Assembly (NCBI GenBank): GCA_016550395.1
Contig: JABXGY010000107.1
Coordinates: 1-7,845, forward strand
From: an archaeon
GTDB taxonomy: Archaea > Asgardarchaeota > Hermodarchaeia > Hermodarchaeales > Hermodarchaeaceae
DNA: 7,845 bases
Direction: 5' to 3'
The notes under the pieces are model-generated. The model was not told where the DNA came from. It ran no database searches and saw only the letters and a program-made list of their open reading frames with translations. A program made the translations under genes and the position numbers. Shown piece after piece: positions 1 through 6,541 of this stretch. Positions within the stretch are counted from its first letter, which is position 1. Each line of letters begins with the position of its first letter.

Positions 1-81
1 CCGTGCAAAACATAAGAGTTGATTCGAAGAAATGATTGCACTTTTATAGACGACTCACAGGTGATTGAGGCGGGAATTGTA
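1..81 (+). promoter_or_regulatory. Leader and probable promoter of cysS
   Basis: Short non-coding stretch ahead of cysS. An archaeal TATA-like element TTTTATAG lies at 42-49, about 35-40 bases before the preferred ATG at 82, which would place transcription start near 70. A 6-bp inverted repeat, GTGCAA at 3-8 and TTGCAC at 36-41, precedes it but is short enough to be chance. Translation signals are weak: GAGG at 67-70 and CGGGA at 71-75. In-frame TTG (19) and GTG (61) codons exist upstream but have no good Shine-Dalgarno site, and the residues they would add do not match the family. Nothing of an upstream gene is recognisable. Confidence 0.45.
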
Positions 82-1536
82 ATGCTGGAACTGTACAATA
101 CGCTCTCACGGAAGAAGGAGCCATTTAAACCGCTTCATGAGGGCGAAGTGCGGATGTATGTGTGTGGACCAACAGTATATGATTCAAGCCATTTAGGGCA
201 TGCACGGTCCATCGTAGCTTTTGATGTTATTCGTCGGTATCTGGAATACAAAGGGTTTGATGTGCGATTCATCCAAAATTTCACTGATATCGATGATAAG
301 ATGATTAAACGGGCAGATGAAGAAGGGACGTCAACAGTCGACTTAGCTACAAAATACATTCAGGAATATTTTGAAGATTTCGATAAATTAGGTGTTAAAC
401 GGGCCACAGCCTTTCCAAAGGCCACAGAACATATCCCTGAGATGATTGAGCACATTCAGAAGCTTGTGAAAAAGGGGTATGCCTATGAGGCGAATAACAG
501 CGTCTATTTTCGAGTCTCCAAGTTTAAAAAATACGGAAAATTGTCACGCCAAGAAAGATCGAAGGAAGACGCTGAGGAACCAGAACCAGCTGAGTTGGAA
601 GAAAAGGAGCAGCCTGAAGATTTTGCGCTGTGGAAAGCTATGAAGCCGGGTGAACCCTTCTGGGAATCACCATGGGGAAAGGGTCGACCTGGTTGGCATA
701 TTGAATGCTCCGTCATGTCGACAAAGTATTTGGGTGAATCCATTGACATTCACGGAGGCGGACTAGATTTGGTCTTCCCCCATCATGAAAATGAGATCGC
801 TCAATCAGAGGCATTAACTGGCAAGCCCTTTGTTCGTTATTGGATGCATAATGGATTTCTTACCGTGAATAAAGAGAAGATGTCGAAATCCCTTGGTAAC
901 TTCTTCACGATTCAAGAAATCACGGCGAAATATGATCCTGAGGTTGTTCGGTTATTTTTGATTTCATCCCAATATCGTAGTCCCATTGATTTTAGCGATG
1001 CTCAACTTGAGGAGGCCAAATCCCGTTTGGTACGAATCCATAATGCAATTGATCTATTGCAACGGCGCCTTCACGAAGCCCATGAAACTGAGGCACGCGA
1101 TCCTCTGAAACCATCCGATGCTGATGCAGAACTCTGGGACAGACTGATGACATTCCAAAAAGAGTTTGAAACTGCCATGGACGATGATTTTAATACCCCC
1201 ATGGCTTTGGCAAGTTTAAGTTCATTTTTATCAAAAACTAATGCCATTCTTTCAAGTGACAGCACAGTAACGACAGGGACTTTACTGAAGGTATATGAAA
1301 TTCTTGATCGTATTGGAGAGGTATTGGGATTATTTCGAGATCGGATGCAACTAGGAGCAATTAAAACAGCAGAAGCCACCGCAACTGAAGAGCTCATCAG
1401 ATTACTGATTGAACTTAGGGCTCAGGCTCGGAAGAAAAAAGACTTTGAGACCGCCGATTACATCCGCAAGCAATTGAAAGAGTATGGTATACTCCTTGAG
1501 GATGAAAAGACAGGAACGACTTGGAAGTGGATTTGA
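82..1536 (+). CDS. cysS: Cysteinyl-tRNA synthetase
   Basis: Class I aminoacyl-tRNA synthetase that charges tRNA-Cys with cysteine using ATP, in the cytoplasm. The ATG at 82 gives 484 residues beginning MLELYNTLSR, the usual CysRS N-terminus. The frame stays open upstream to a TTG at 19, but that extension has no family match. The HIGH signature appears as HLGH (residues 37-40) and the KMSKS loop at 266-270 is intact. The zinc ligands are all present: C28, C209, H234 and E238, the same numbers as in the E. coli enzyme as I recall it. The segment GKGRPGWHIECS precedes C209. A charged Glu/Lys-rich stretch at about 156-180 precedes DFALWK. The C-terminal helical anticodon-binding part ends with the typical ADYIRKQL...GILLEDEKTGTTWK. 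Full length, with no defect seen. Its stop codon overlaps the start of the next gene by one base, so the two are probably translationally coupled. Confidence 0.97.
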   Translation: MLELYNTLSRKKEPFKPLHEGEVRMYVCGPTVYDSSHLGHARSIVAFDVIRRYLEYKGFDVRFIQNFTDIDDKMIKRADEEGTSTVDLATKYIQEYFEDFDKLGVKRATAFPKATEHIPEMIEHIQKLVKKGYAYEANNSVYFRVSKFKKYGKLSRQERSKEDAEEPEPAELEEKEQPEDFALWKAMKPGEPFWESPWGKGRPGWHIECSVMSTKYLGESIDIHGGGLDLVFPHHENEIAQSEALTGKPFVRYWMHNGFLTVNKEKMSKSLGNFFTIQEITAKYDPEVVRLFLISSQYRSPIDFSDAQLEEAKSRLVRIHNAIDLLQRRLHEAHETEARDPLKPSDADAELWDRLMTFQKEFETAMDDDFNTPMALASLSSFLSKTNAILSSDSTVTTGTLLKVYEILDRIGEVLGLFRDRMQLGAIKTAEATATEELIRLLIELRAQARKKKDFETADYIRKQLKEYGILLEDEKTGTTWKWI

Positions 1537-2813
1537 TGAAAACATTAATTCTTGCTGCGGGTCATGGAACACGATTACACCCTTTAACCCAATCTCGCCC
1601 CAAGGCGATGTTACCCCTTCTAGATAAACCATTGTTGCACCATGTCATTGATTCTGTACAGGAAGCTGGGTTAAAAGAAATTGTACTGGTAGTAGGACAT
1701 TATCGTGAACAAATTGAAACCTACTTTGGCGATGGAGCCCAATTGGGTGTACAGATTCATTATGCCCACCAAGCGGAGGCTAAAGGCGAATATGATGCTG
1801 TCTTAGCAGCAGAACAAGCACTAGCTGGTGAAGACCAGTTTCTAATGACCGATTGTGATATTATCACTAGTACAACTCGGTTTAAAGACGCCCTTAAGGC
1901 GGGAAAAAATAGAGACATGGCATTATCCTTGGTTGAAGTACCTAATCCCTCCCAATTTGGAATTGTAGCCTTAGAAGGGAAGAAGATTACAACGATTGTG
2001 GAAAAACCCAAACCTGGTACTGAACCGAGTAATCTTGCAGTAGCAGGTGTCTATATTTTTACCAGCGAAATTTTTGATATGCTTCGTCAAACCAAGGATT
2101 TGGAAGTGGGAATCCAACAGCTCATTAATGAAGGACACACCGTCTATGCCAGTCATTCCAAAGGCCCGTGGGTGGACGTTGGGCGCACCTGGAACATATT
2201 AGATGCATCATCGGTGTTGTTTGAACGTCTTCACCAAAAAAAGAGTGCTCGTATCGATTCATCAGCATCAGTGAGTGAGGGCGCCCATATTATTGGTGAT
2301 GTGTGGATCAATTCAGGGGCAAAAGTGTTTCCCGGAGCCGCGTTAGTGGGACCCGTCTATGTGGGACCAGACACGGTTGTGGGTAATAATTGTCTGATTC
2401 GCGATAATGCGATCTTAAATCGGAATGTTAGTGTGGGCTTTTCTTGTGAAATTCGAAATACGGTAATGATGCCGGGGAGTCGAGTCGGACACCTAGCCTT
2501 TGTTGGAGACAGTATTCTAGGTTTTGATGCAGACCTCGGGGCTAGTGTGGTGTTGTCAAATTACCGCTTTGATGGTAAGGAAGTACAAGTAATGTTGCAA
2601 GACCAGTTAGTCTCTACAAATACCGATAAGTTTGGGGCAGTAATTGGTGATGCAGTCAAGGTTGGCTGTGGAGCAGTAGTTTTACCAGGACGTACAATTG
2701 GATACAATTCCTGGGTTGATCCCGGAGTCGTTGTTAGAAAAGATGTCCCTGATAATACTCACCTACAACTCAGACAAGAGTACCAACTGGAGGAAAGACG
2801 TCCACCTATCTAA
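1536..2813 (+). CDS. GlmU-like sugar-1-phosphate nucleotidyltransferase with C-terminal beta-helix acyltransferase domain
   Basis: A 425-residue protein of the archaeal bifunctional type (compare Sulfolobus tokodaii ST0452). The N-terminal Rossmann-like nucleotidyltransferase, about residues 1-230, shows the NTP-binding motif AAGHGTRLHPLTQSRPKAML (7-25), the metal-binding segment MTDCD (104-108), IVEKPKPG (154-161) and WVDVGRTWN (212-220). It joins a sugar 1-phosphate to a nucleotide. From about 240, hexapeptide repeats form a left-handed beta-helix that in relatives acetylates GlcN-1-P or GalN-1-P. H319, N342 and K348 match the recalled ST0452 residues H308, N331 and K337, while F322 and Q351 replace Y311 and K340. 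ATG at 1536 is chosen because it starts the family's MKTLILAAG and follows GGAAGTGG (1523-1530). Likely role: UDP-GlcNAc or related NDP-sugar synthesis downstream of the mutases. The exact nucleotide and sugar are unknown. It overlaps the convergent mutase gene by 8 bp at its end. Confidence 0.9.
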   Translation: MKTLILAAGHGTRLHPLTQSRPKAMLPLLDKPLLHHVIDSVQEAGLKEIVLVVGHYREQIETYFGDGAQLGVQIHYAHQAEAKGEYDAVLAAEQALAGEDQFLMTDCDIITSTTRFKDALKAGKNRDMALSLVEVPNPSQFGIVALEGKKITTIVEKPKPGTEPSNLAVAGVYIFTSEIFDMLRQTKDLEVGIQQLINEGHTVYASHSKGPWVDVGRTWNILDASSVLFERLHQKKSARIDSSASVSEGAHIIGDVWINSGAKVFPGAALVGPVYVGPDTVVGNNCLIRDNAILNRNVSVGFSCEIRNTVMMPGSRVGHLAFVGDSILGFDADLGASVVLSNYRFDGKEVQVMLQDQLVSTNTDKFGAVIGDAVKVGCGAVVLPGRTIGYNSWVDPGVVVRKDVPDNTHLQLRQEYQLEERRPPI

Positions 2814-4218
2814 TGGCCTGTTTTAAGACGGATTGGGCGTCTTTGAGTAAAGCTTTCGCCCTTTTTACGGATAGGGCTTCAACTGTTATGCGGATGACAG
2901 GTTCAGTGCCAGAAGGGCGAATGAGCACCCAACTTGAATCTGTGAAGTTGACACGGACTCCATCAAGGCTGTTAATATTCTCAATATTCAGCCAGCCTTC
3001 CAGTATCGCAGTGATCTCAATCATGATTTGAGCTTTTTTCTCCTCGACACACTCAAATGATGCACGAAGAAGATGGGTGGTGGGCAGTTCATCAACTAAC
3101 TTGCTCAAGGGACGTTGTGCCCAATCGAGGAGCTCAAGGAGTTTACAGGCTGCAAGGGGTCCATCTGGACAGTAATGGACTTCGGGGAAAATAAATGGTC
3201 CAGACGGTTCTGCTCCTAAGACAGCTTTGTGTTTCTTAACAAGATTCGAAACAAAAACATCACCCACACGACTACGTTCAACGCGAGCTCCATGCTTCTT
3301 TGCCACATGGTCGACAACACTGGAGCTCGCTACCGTTGTAGCGATTACTTTTCCTCCCCGTGTTGAAAGGTAATAATCTGCAACAAGTGCCAAAAGAGTA
3401 TCACCTGCTAAAATCCGTCCCTTATCGTCGACGGCAAGCAGACGATCGGCATCTCCATCATGCGCAAGACCAATTTCTGCCTTAGTGGTTTGAACAATAG
3501 CGCTAAGATCATCTAGGCAAACAAAATTTTGCCATTCAGCGGCAGCCGCACTTTGAACTTTCGAAGGTCCACAACCTTGAGTGTAGTTTTTCCCACTTGG
3601 AGGGACATTGAGTGTTTTTACTTCCGCATTGAGTTCCTGTAACACTAGAGGTGTGACTAATCCTCCCACACCATATGCAGCATCTAAAACGACTCGATGA
3701 GTAGTTGTTACTTCGCTTTTATCCAGAAGTGCATTCGTATGGAGAGGAATAGGTTCGAATTCTCTGAAGTTGGCAAACTCCTGCCAGGGAGCCGGTTCTG
3801 CCTTATTGAGAAGCCATTCAATCTCATTTTGTTGTCTTTCCGAAAAACCTGCTCCATCCGGATTATGGAATTTGAATCCGTTATATTCTGGGGGATTATG
3901 GCTGGCAGTTACGATAATTGATGCACTCATTTTCTCTTTGCCTGCAGCATAGGCAATAGAGGGGGTCGGTGCCATACCTGCCTTATCCACTTCTACTCCG
4001 CCTTGGAGAAGTCCGGCTATAACAGCAGAAGTCAACATTGGTCCAGTGGTACGATGGTCGTGCCCAACCATGATACAAGGCTTCTTATGCTGGTTCCGGA
4101 GATAGTGCGCTGTGGCTAATCCTAATTGAATAGCTAATGACCCGGTAATCAGTTCGTCTACTCGTCCACGAATTCCCGAGCTACCAAAAAACGATGGTTT
4201 TGAGGAGGTTGGTGGCAT
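2806..4218 (-). CDS. glmM: Archaeal phosphoglucosamine mutase-like alpha-D-phosphohexomutase
   Basis: 470 residues with all four phosphohexomutase signatures: FGSSGIRG near the N-terminus; phosphoserine loop TASHNPPEYNG with catalytic S106; Mg-binding DGDADR (254-259); sugar-binding loop GAEPSG (335-340); phosphate-binding RPSGTEP (434-440). The stretch EPSGPFIFPE...CPDGPLAA resembles archaeal GlmM, so conversion of glucosamine-6-P to glucosamine-1-P is the best guess; mannose or glucose phosphate cannot be excluded. One loop is odd: where relatives carry a PDG..FP.R.PEP-like stretch this protein has PPSGKNYTQGCGPS (206-219). The ATG at 4218 follows AGGTGA (4231-4226 on this strand) by 7 bases; another ATG four bases upstream is out of frame. 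It lies 29 bp after the next mutase gene on the same strand, so the two likely form an operon read leftwards. Confidence 0.93.
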   Translation of the reverse strand: MPPTSSKPSFFGSSGIRGRVDELITGSLAIQLGLATAHYLRNQHKKPCIMVGHDHRTTGPMLTSAVIAGLLQGGVEVDKAGMAPTPSIAYAAGKEKMSASIIVTASHNPPEYNGFKFHNPDGAGFSERQQNEIEWLLNKAEPAPWQEFANFREFEPIPLHTNALLDKSEVTTTHRVVLDAAYGVGGLVTPLVLQELNAEVKTLNVPPSGKNYTQGCGPSKVQSAAAAEWQNFVCLDDLSAIVQTTKAEIGLAHDGDADRLLAVDDKGRILAGDTLLALVADYYLSTRGGKVIATTVASSSVVDHVAKKHGARVERSRVGDVFVSNLVKKHKAVLGAEPSGPFIFPEVHYCPDGPLAACKLLELLDWAQRPLSKLVDELPTTHLLRASFECVEEKKAQIMIEITAILEGWLNIENINSLDGVRVNFTDSSWVLIRPSGTEPVIRITVEALSVKRAKALLKDAQSVLKQAIR

Positions 4219-4225
4219 TCATTAA

Positions 4226-4231
4226 TCACCT
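4226..4231 (-). promoter_or_regulatory. Shine-Dalgarno site for the GlmM-like gene
   Basis: AGGTGA on the minus strand, 7 bases before the ATG at 4218, in the 29-bp gap after the upstream mutase gene. It fixes the start at 4218 rather than the out-of-frame ATG at 4222. Confidence 0.7.
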
Positions 4232-4247
4232 ATTCGAGTGCATATCT

Positions 4248-5627
4248 TCATTCCTTTGGGGCTGTGAGAATGTCGTCAATCCAATCTAGTCCAAGTGAGA
4301 GTAGTTCTTGAGCCCGTTTTTTCTTTTGAGCTTCAGCAAAGCACCGGAATACAGGTTCAGTGCCAGAAGGTCGAAGGAGAAGCCATCCATCGTCGAAGAC
4401 AATTTTTACGCCATCCTCTGTAATTACTTGAGCGTGAGGGAAATGTTTCTTGACTTCATTCAATGCATGCTGGGTCACTTTTTCTTTGAGTTCATTTGGA
4501 CAGTCAATCGCCCGTTTAATTTGATGATATTGAGGAAACTCGTCAATGATGGCACTTAATTTCGTGTCTTGCTGGGCAAGATATTCAAGGAGATGTAAAG
4601 TAGCTAGTCCGCTATCAGAAAGATAGTTCAAATCAGGATAGATAGCTTTGCCTGACTCCTCGAATGCAAAGATGGCATGATGCTGCTTTACAGCAGCCAC
4701 GATTGCGGGTGGACCTACTCGACTATAGACTATGTGTCCACCAAATTCCTTGACAATATCTTCGACTAAATTGCTTGAATTAATGGGCGTCACAATCGTG
4801 CCCTTTCCACGTCGGATGAGTTCGATTTGGGCAAGCAGGGTTCCGGAAACATCTCCCATGAGTGAACGCCCCTTATCATCGATGAAGAATGCTCGGTCCG
4901 CATCTCCGTCCACAGCGATTCCCAAATCTGCACCTGTTTCTTTTACCAATCTTGTAGCTTTTTCAAGGAGTTTGACACGGAGATTAGGCGAACGTCCGGG
5001 GAAAAACGGATCTGGTCGCGCATTGAGTCCAATCACTGTGCAATCAAGTTTGTTTACTAAATTGAAGAGCCATGGAACCGCTGTACCATTGGCAGCATCG
5101 ATAACGATACGAAACTCGTGTTCTTGAATGAGGTTAACATTCCCTTGTTGGAGAATCCTATTCACCCAAAATGCTCCCACATCAGAAATCGACGTAATAT
5201 TGCCATATTTTGTCCATTCGATTGGATTAGGTGGTGTGCGTGTTAGGCGTTCAATTTTTTGTTCGATTGTCCGATTGACAGGAGCACCATCTTTGTCGAG
5301 TACTTCAATTCCTGACATGTGGGCAGGGATATGGCTACCTGTTATTAGAATCCCACCTGCAAGCTGGCGATGGCGCGTGTAAAAACTGACAGCTGGCGTA
5401 ATTACTTCCCCTCCATAAAGGACATTTGATCCACCTGCCATTACACCACTAGCAATTGCTTGCATGAGAAGAGGGCTGCTGGTTCGGTTGTCATGACAGA
5501 GCAGGAGCGGCTTTTGATTGAAAGTTGTTGCAATACTCAAACCGATACGCCATGCGACTTCGGAATTCAATTCGTCAGGCACACAACCACGAATGCCACT
5601 AGTACCAAAGTCGGGAGTCCATGCCAT
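4248..5627 (-). CDS. Alpha-D-phosphohexomutase (phosphomannomutase/phosphoglucomutase family, TGSHIP type)
   Basis: 459 residues from the ATG at 5627. The N-terminus MAWTPDFGTSGIRG places the family's FGTSGIRG motif at residues 7-14. Other signatures: catalytic loop TGSHIP with S98, instead of the common TASHNP; Mg-binding DGDADR (240-245); sugar loop EESG (323-326); phosphate loop RPSGTEP (419-425). The enzyme should interconvert a hexose 6-phosphate and 1-phosphate in the cytoplasm. TGSHIP variants occur among enzymes annotated as phosphomannomutases, and E-x-SG is the PMM/PGM sugar loop, so mannose or glucose phosphate is a reasonable but unproven substrate. The frame extends 26 codons further to 5705, but those residues do not fit the family and would run through the promoter region; AGGAGGT sits 11 bases before 5627. 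It is the first gene of a two-mutase operon, divergent from the helical-protein gene. Confidence 0.9.
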   Translation of the reverse strand: MAWTPDFGTSGIRGCVPDELNSEVAWRIGLSIATTFNQKPLLLCHDNRTSSPLLMQAIASGVMAGGSNVLYGGEVITPAVSFYTRHRQLAGGILITGSHIPAHMSGIEVLDKDGAPVNRTIEQKIERLTRTPPNPIEWTKYGNITSISDVGAFWVNRILQQGNVNLIQEHEFRIVIDAANGTAVPWLFNLVNKLDCTVIGLNARPDPFFPGRSPNLRVKLLEKATRLVKETGADLGIAVDGDADRAFFIDDKGRSLMGDVSGTLLAQIELIRRGKGTIVTPINSSNLVEDIVKEFGGHIVYSRVGPPAIVAAVKQHHAIFAFEESGKAIYPDLNYLSDSGLATLHLLEYLAQQDTKLSAIIDEFPQYHQIKRAIDCPNELKEKVTQHALNEVKKHFPHAQVITEDGVKIVFDDGWLLLRPSGTEPVFRCFAEAQKKKRAQELLSLGLDWIDDILTAPKE

Positions 5628-5638
5628 ATTCTTGCATG

Positions 5639-5645
5639 ACCTCCT
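5639..5645 (-). promoter_or_regulatory. Strong Shine-Dalgarno site of the TGSHIP-type mutase
   Basis: Perfect AGGAGGT on the minus strand. Spacing to the ATG at 5627 is 11 bases, slightly long. An ATG at 5637 is only one base away and opens an out-of-frame reading of 12 codons ending at TAG, so it is not the gene start. Confidence 0.65.
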
Positions 5646-5696
5646 GCTCCCTTTTAAAAGGTCGCGCCAATATACGTTACTTATAAAAACCGGTTT

Positions 5697-5713
5697 TTTA
5701 TGCAATGCATAAA
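5697..5713. repeat. 17-bp inverted repeat, candidate operator
   Basis: Two 8-bp arms, TTTATGCA (5697-5704) and TGCATAAA (5706-5713), match perfectly around a single central A. It abuts the AAAAACCGGTTTTT palindrome and lies where transcription of the rightward gene would begin if the TATA-like box at 5681-5689 is used. The form is typical of a dimeric helix-turn-helix repressor site. This is inference only. Confidence 0.5.
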
Positions 5714-5743
5714 GCGGAGAAGTTAAATCTACAGAGTGTCTTT

Positions 5744-5748
5744 AGGAG
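5744..5748 (+). promoter_or_regulatory. Shine-Dalgarno site of the helical-protein gene
   Basis: AGGAG, five bases before the ATG at 5754. It supports that start over the in-frame ATG at 5799, which has only a weaker, more distant GGGAG. Confidence 0.65.
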
Positions 5749-5753
5749 ATTAG

Positions 5754-6464
5754 ATGCGGGTTATTAAATCAGCAAATTCCATCGGGAGTTCAAGCACAAT
5801 GGATGAAGACCATCTTGCAGCCGTCATTCGTGAATTTGGACGTTCAATGCGCGAGGTGACGGGAGGTCTTGATGATGCTATGAACCGATGGGAATCAGCC
5901 CATCGAAGCTCGCTTCGTCCTATCCGTGTGATTTTAGGCTCTTTATCTAAAATTAATTATCTACGCAACATCGAGGACCTGGGCAAGCTTAAGTCCTTCG
6001 AGGGTATTGTTGACCGCGCGATCACCAAAAACCTCGGATTACTCGATAAGGTTCTTCCTAAGGTGTTGGCCTTAGCATCGGATTTCGAAGGCGCTATTCG
6101 AAAAATGCGACTTATGGAGAAACGCGTATCTGAGTTGCAGCGACGTGGAGCTGGTCTTCTTGAACCCGACGAGAATTGTGAACAACGGGTTTGTCAACTA
6201 GTCGACAATGTTGACGCGCTGAGCCGAAAACTTCGACAGATAGTCAGCATGTATGAAGATGAGTATCTATTTCGTTTGAAAACAATTCGTAACATCGAAG
6301 AACTTCTAGATCCAAAAGAACTGTACACCAACCTCCTTCTTTGGACAATGGAACCGTATCTGGAATCAGAACGTATTGAAGCGATTCGTAAGGAAATTGG
6401 AACCCATATTGAAGAAACGCGTTCGTTAGTGTCGCGGCATAATCTCCCTGCCAATATGTTTTAA
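5754..6464 (+). CDS. Uncharacterised helical, coiled-coil-prone protein
   Basis: 236 residues; I do not recognise the family. The first 15 residues are Ser-rich and probably flexible (MRVIKSANSIGSSST). The rest looks almost wholly alpha-helical, rich in Leu, Glu, Arg and Lys, with heptad-like stretches at about 105-132 and 143-185 that could form a coiled coil or helical bundle. There is no signal peptide, membrane segment, metal-binding cluster or nucleotide-binding motif. Only two cysteines (C142, C147) are present and they do not form a recognisable site. The start at 5754 is supported by AGGAG five bases upstream; ATG at 5799 (residue 16) is an alternative. It diverges from the two-mutase operon, shares its promoter region, and lies 77 bp ahead of a third mutase on the same strand. 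That position suggests, but does not show, a link with sugar-phosphate metabolism, as a scaffold or regulator for example. Confidence 0.8.
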   Translation: MRVIKSANSIGSSSTMDEDHLAAVIREFGRSMREVTGGLDDAMNRWESAHRSSLRPIRVILGSLSKINYLRNIEDLGKLKSFEGIVDRAITKNLGLLDKVLPKVLALASDFEGAIRKMRLMEKRVSELQRRGAGLLEPDENCEQRVCQLVDNVDALSRKLRQIVSMYEDEYLFRLKTIRNIEELLDPKELYTNLLLWTMEPYLESERIEAIRKEIGTHIEETRSLVSRHNLPANMF

Positions 6465-6541
6465 GCGCACAATTTTGAACAGAATCCTAGTAATTATTAA
6501 TACATGTAAGTGGATTCTGCAATTAAAGAGAGGAGACATCA
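6465..6541 (+). promoter_or_regulatory. Promoter-like gap ahead of the third mutase
   Basis: A TATA-like TTATTAATA at 6494-6502 would place transcription start near 6525, giving a leader of roughly 17 bases containing AGGAG (6531-6535). An 8-bp perfect inverted repeat, CAGAATCC (6480-6487) and GGATTCTG (6512-6519), flanks this element, and an 8-bp palindrome TACATGTA lies at 6501-6508. The third mutase may therefore have its own promoter as well as possible read-through from the upstream gene. No clear terminator for the upstream gene is seen. Confidence 0.5.
6531..6535 (+). promoter_or_regulatory. Shine-Dalgarno site that decides a TTG start
   Basis: AGGAG inside the purine-rich run GAGAGGAGA, six bases before TTG at 6542. 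No ATG lies at a suitable distance, and the family motif FGTQGFRG begins only five codons after TTG, so TTG is the start. Confidence 0.75.

Larger units (their letters stand above)
5628..5753. promoter_or_regulatory. Divergent promoter region with several palindromes
   Basis: The 126-bp gap between the leftward mutase operon and the rightward helical-protein gene. The element TTATAAAAA at 5681-5689 reads as a TATA-like box in either direction. Leftwards (TTTTTATAA) it would give transcription start near 5657 and a leader of about 30 bases. Rightwards it would give a start near 5710. Three perfect palindromic elements are present: CCTTTTAAAAGG at 5650-5661, AAAAACCGGTTTTT at 5685-5698 (overlapping the TATA-like box), and TTTATGCA-A-TGCATAAA at 5697-5713. 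These are plausible operators controlling both directions; their regulator is not identifiable from this window. Confidence 0.6.

Noticed and set aside
19..81. N-terminal extension of cysteinyl-tRNA synthetase from TTG at 19 or GTG at 61
   Set aside because: No good ribosome-binding site, the TATA-like box would lie inside the coding region, and the enzyme family normally begins at the ATG at 82.
4732..5382. Open frames on the plus strand opposite the second mutase (4732-5127 and 5128-5382)
   Set aside because: Composition is typical of antisense shadow, with no motifs, and the opposite strand carries an intact enzyme with all signatures.
5602..5637. Short upstream frame MQEYGMDSRLWY overlapping the second mutase start
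   Set aside because: The Shine-Dalgarno sequence is only one base from its ATG, too close for efficient initiation; most likely chance.
5628..5705. 26-codon N-terminal extension of the TGSHIP-type mutase
   Set aside because: It would translate the promoter palindromes and the Shine-Dalgarno site itself; the family motif starts close to the ATG at 5627.
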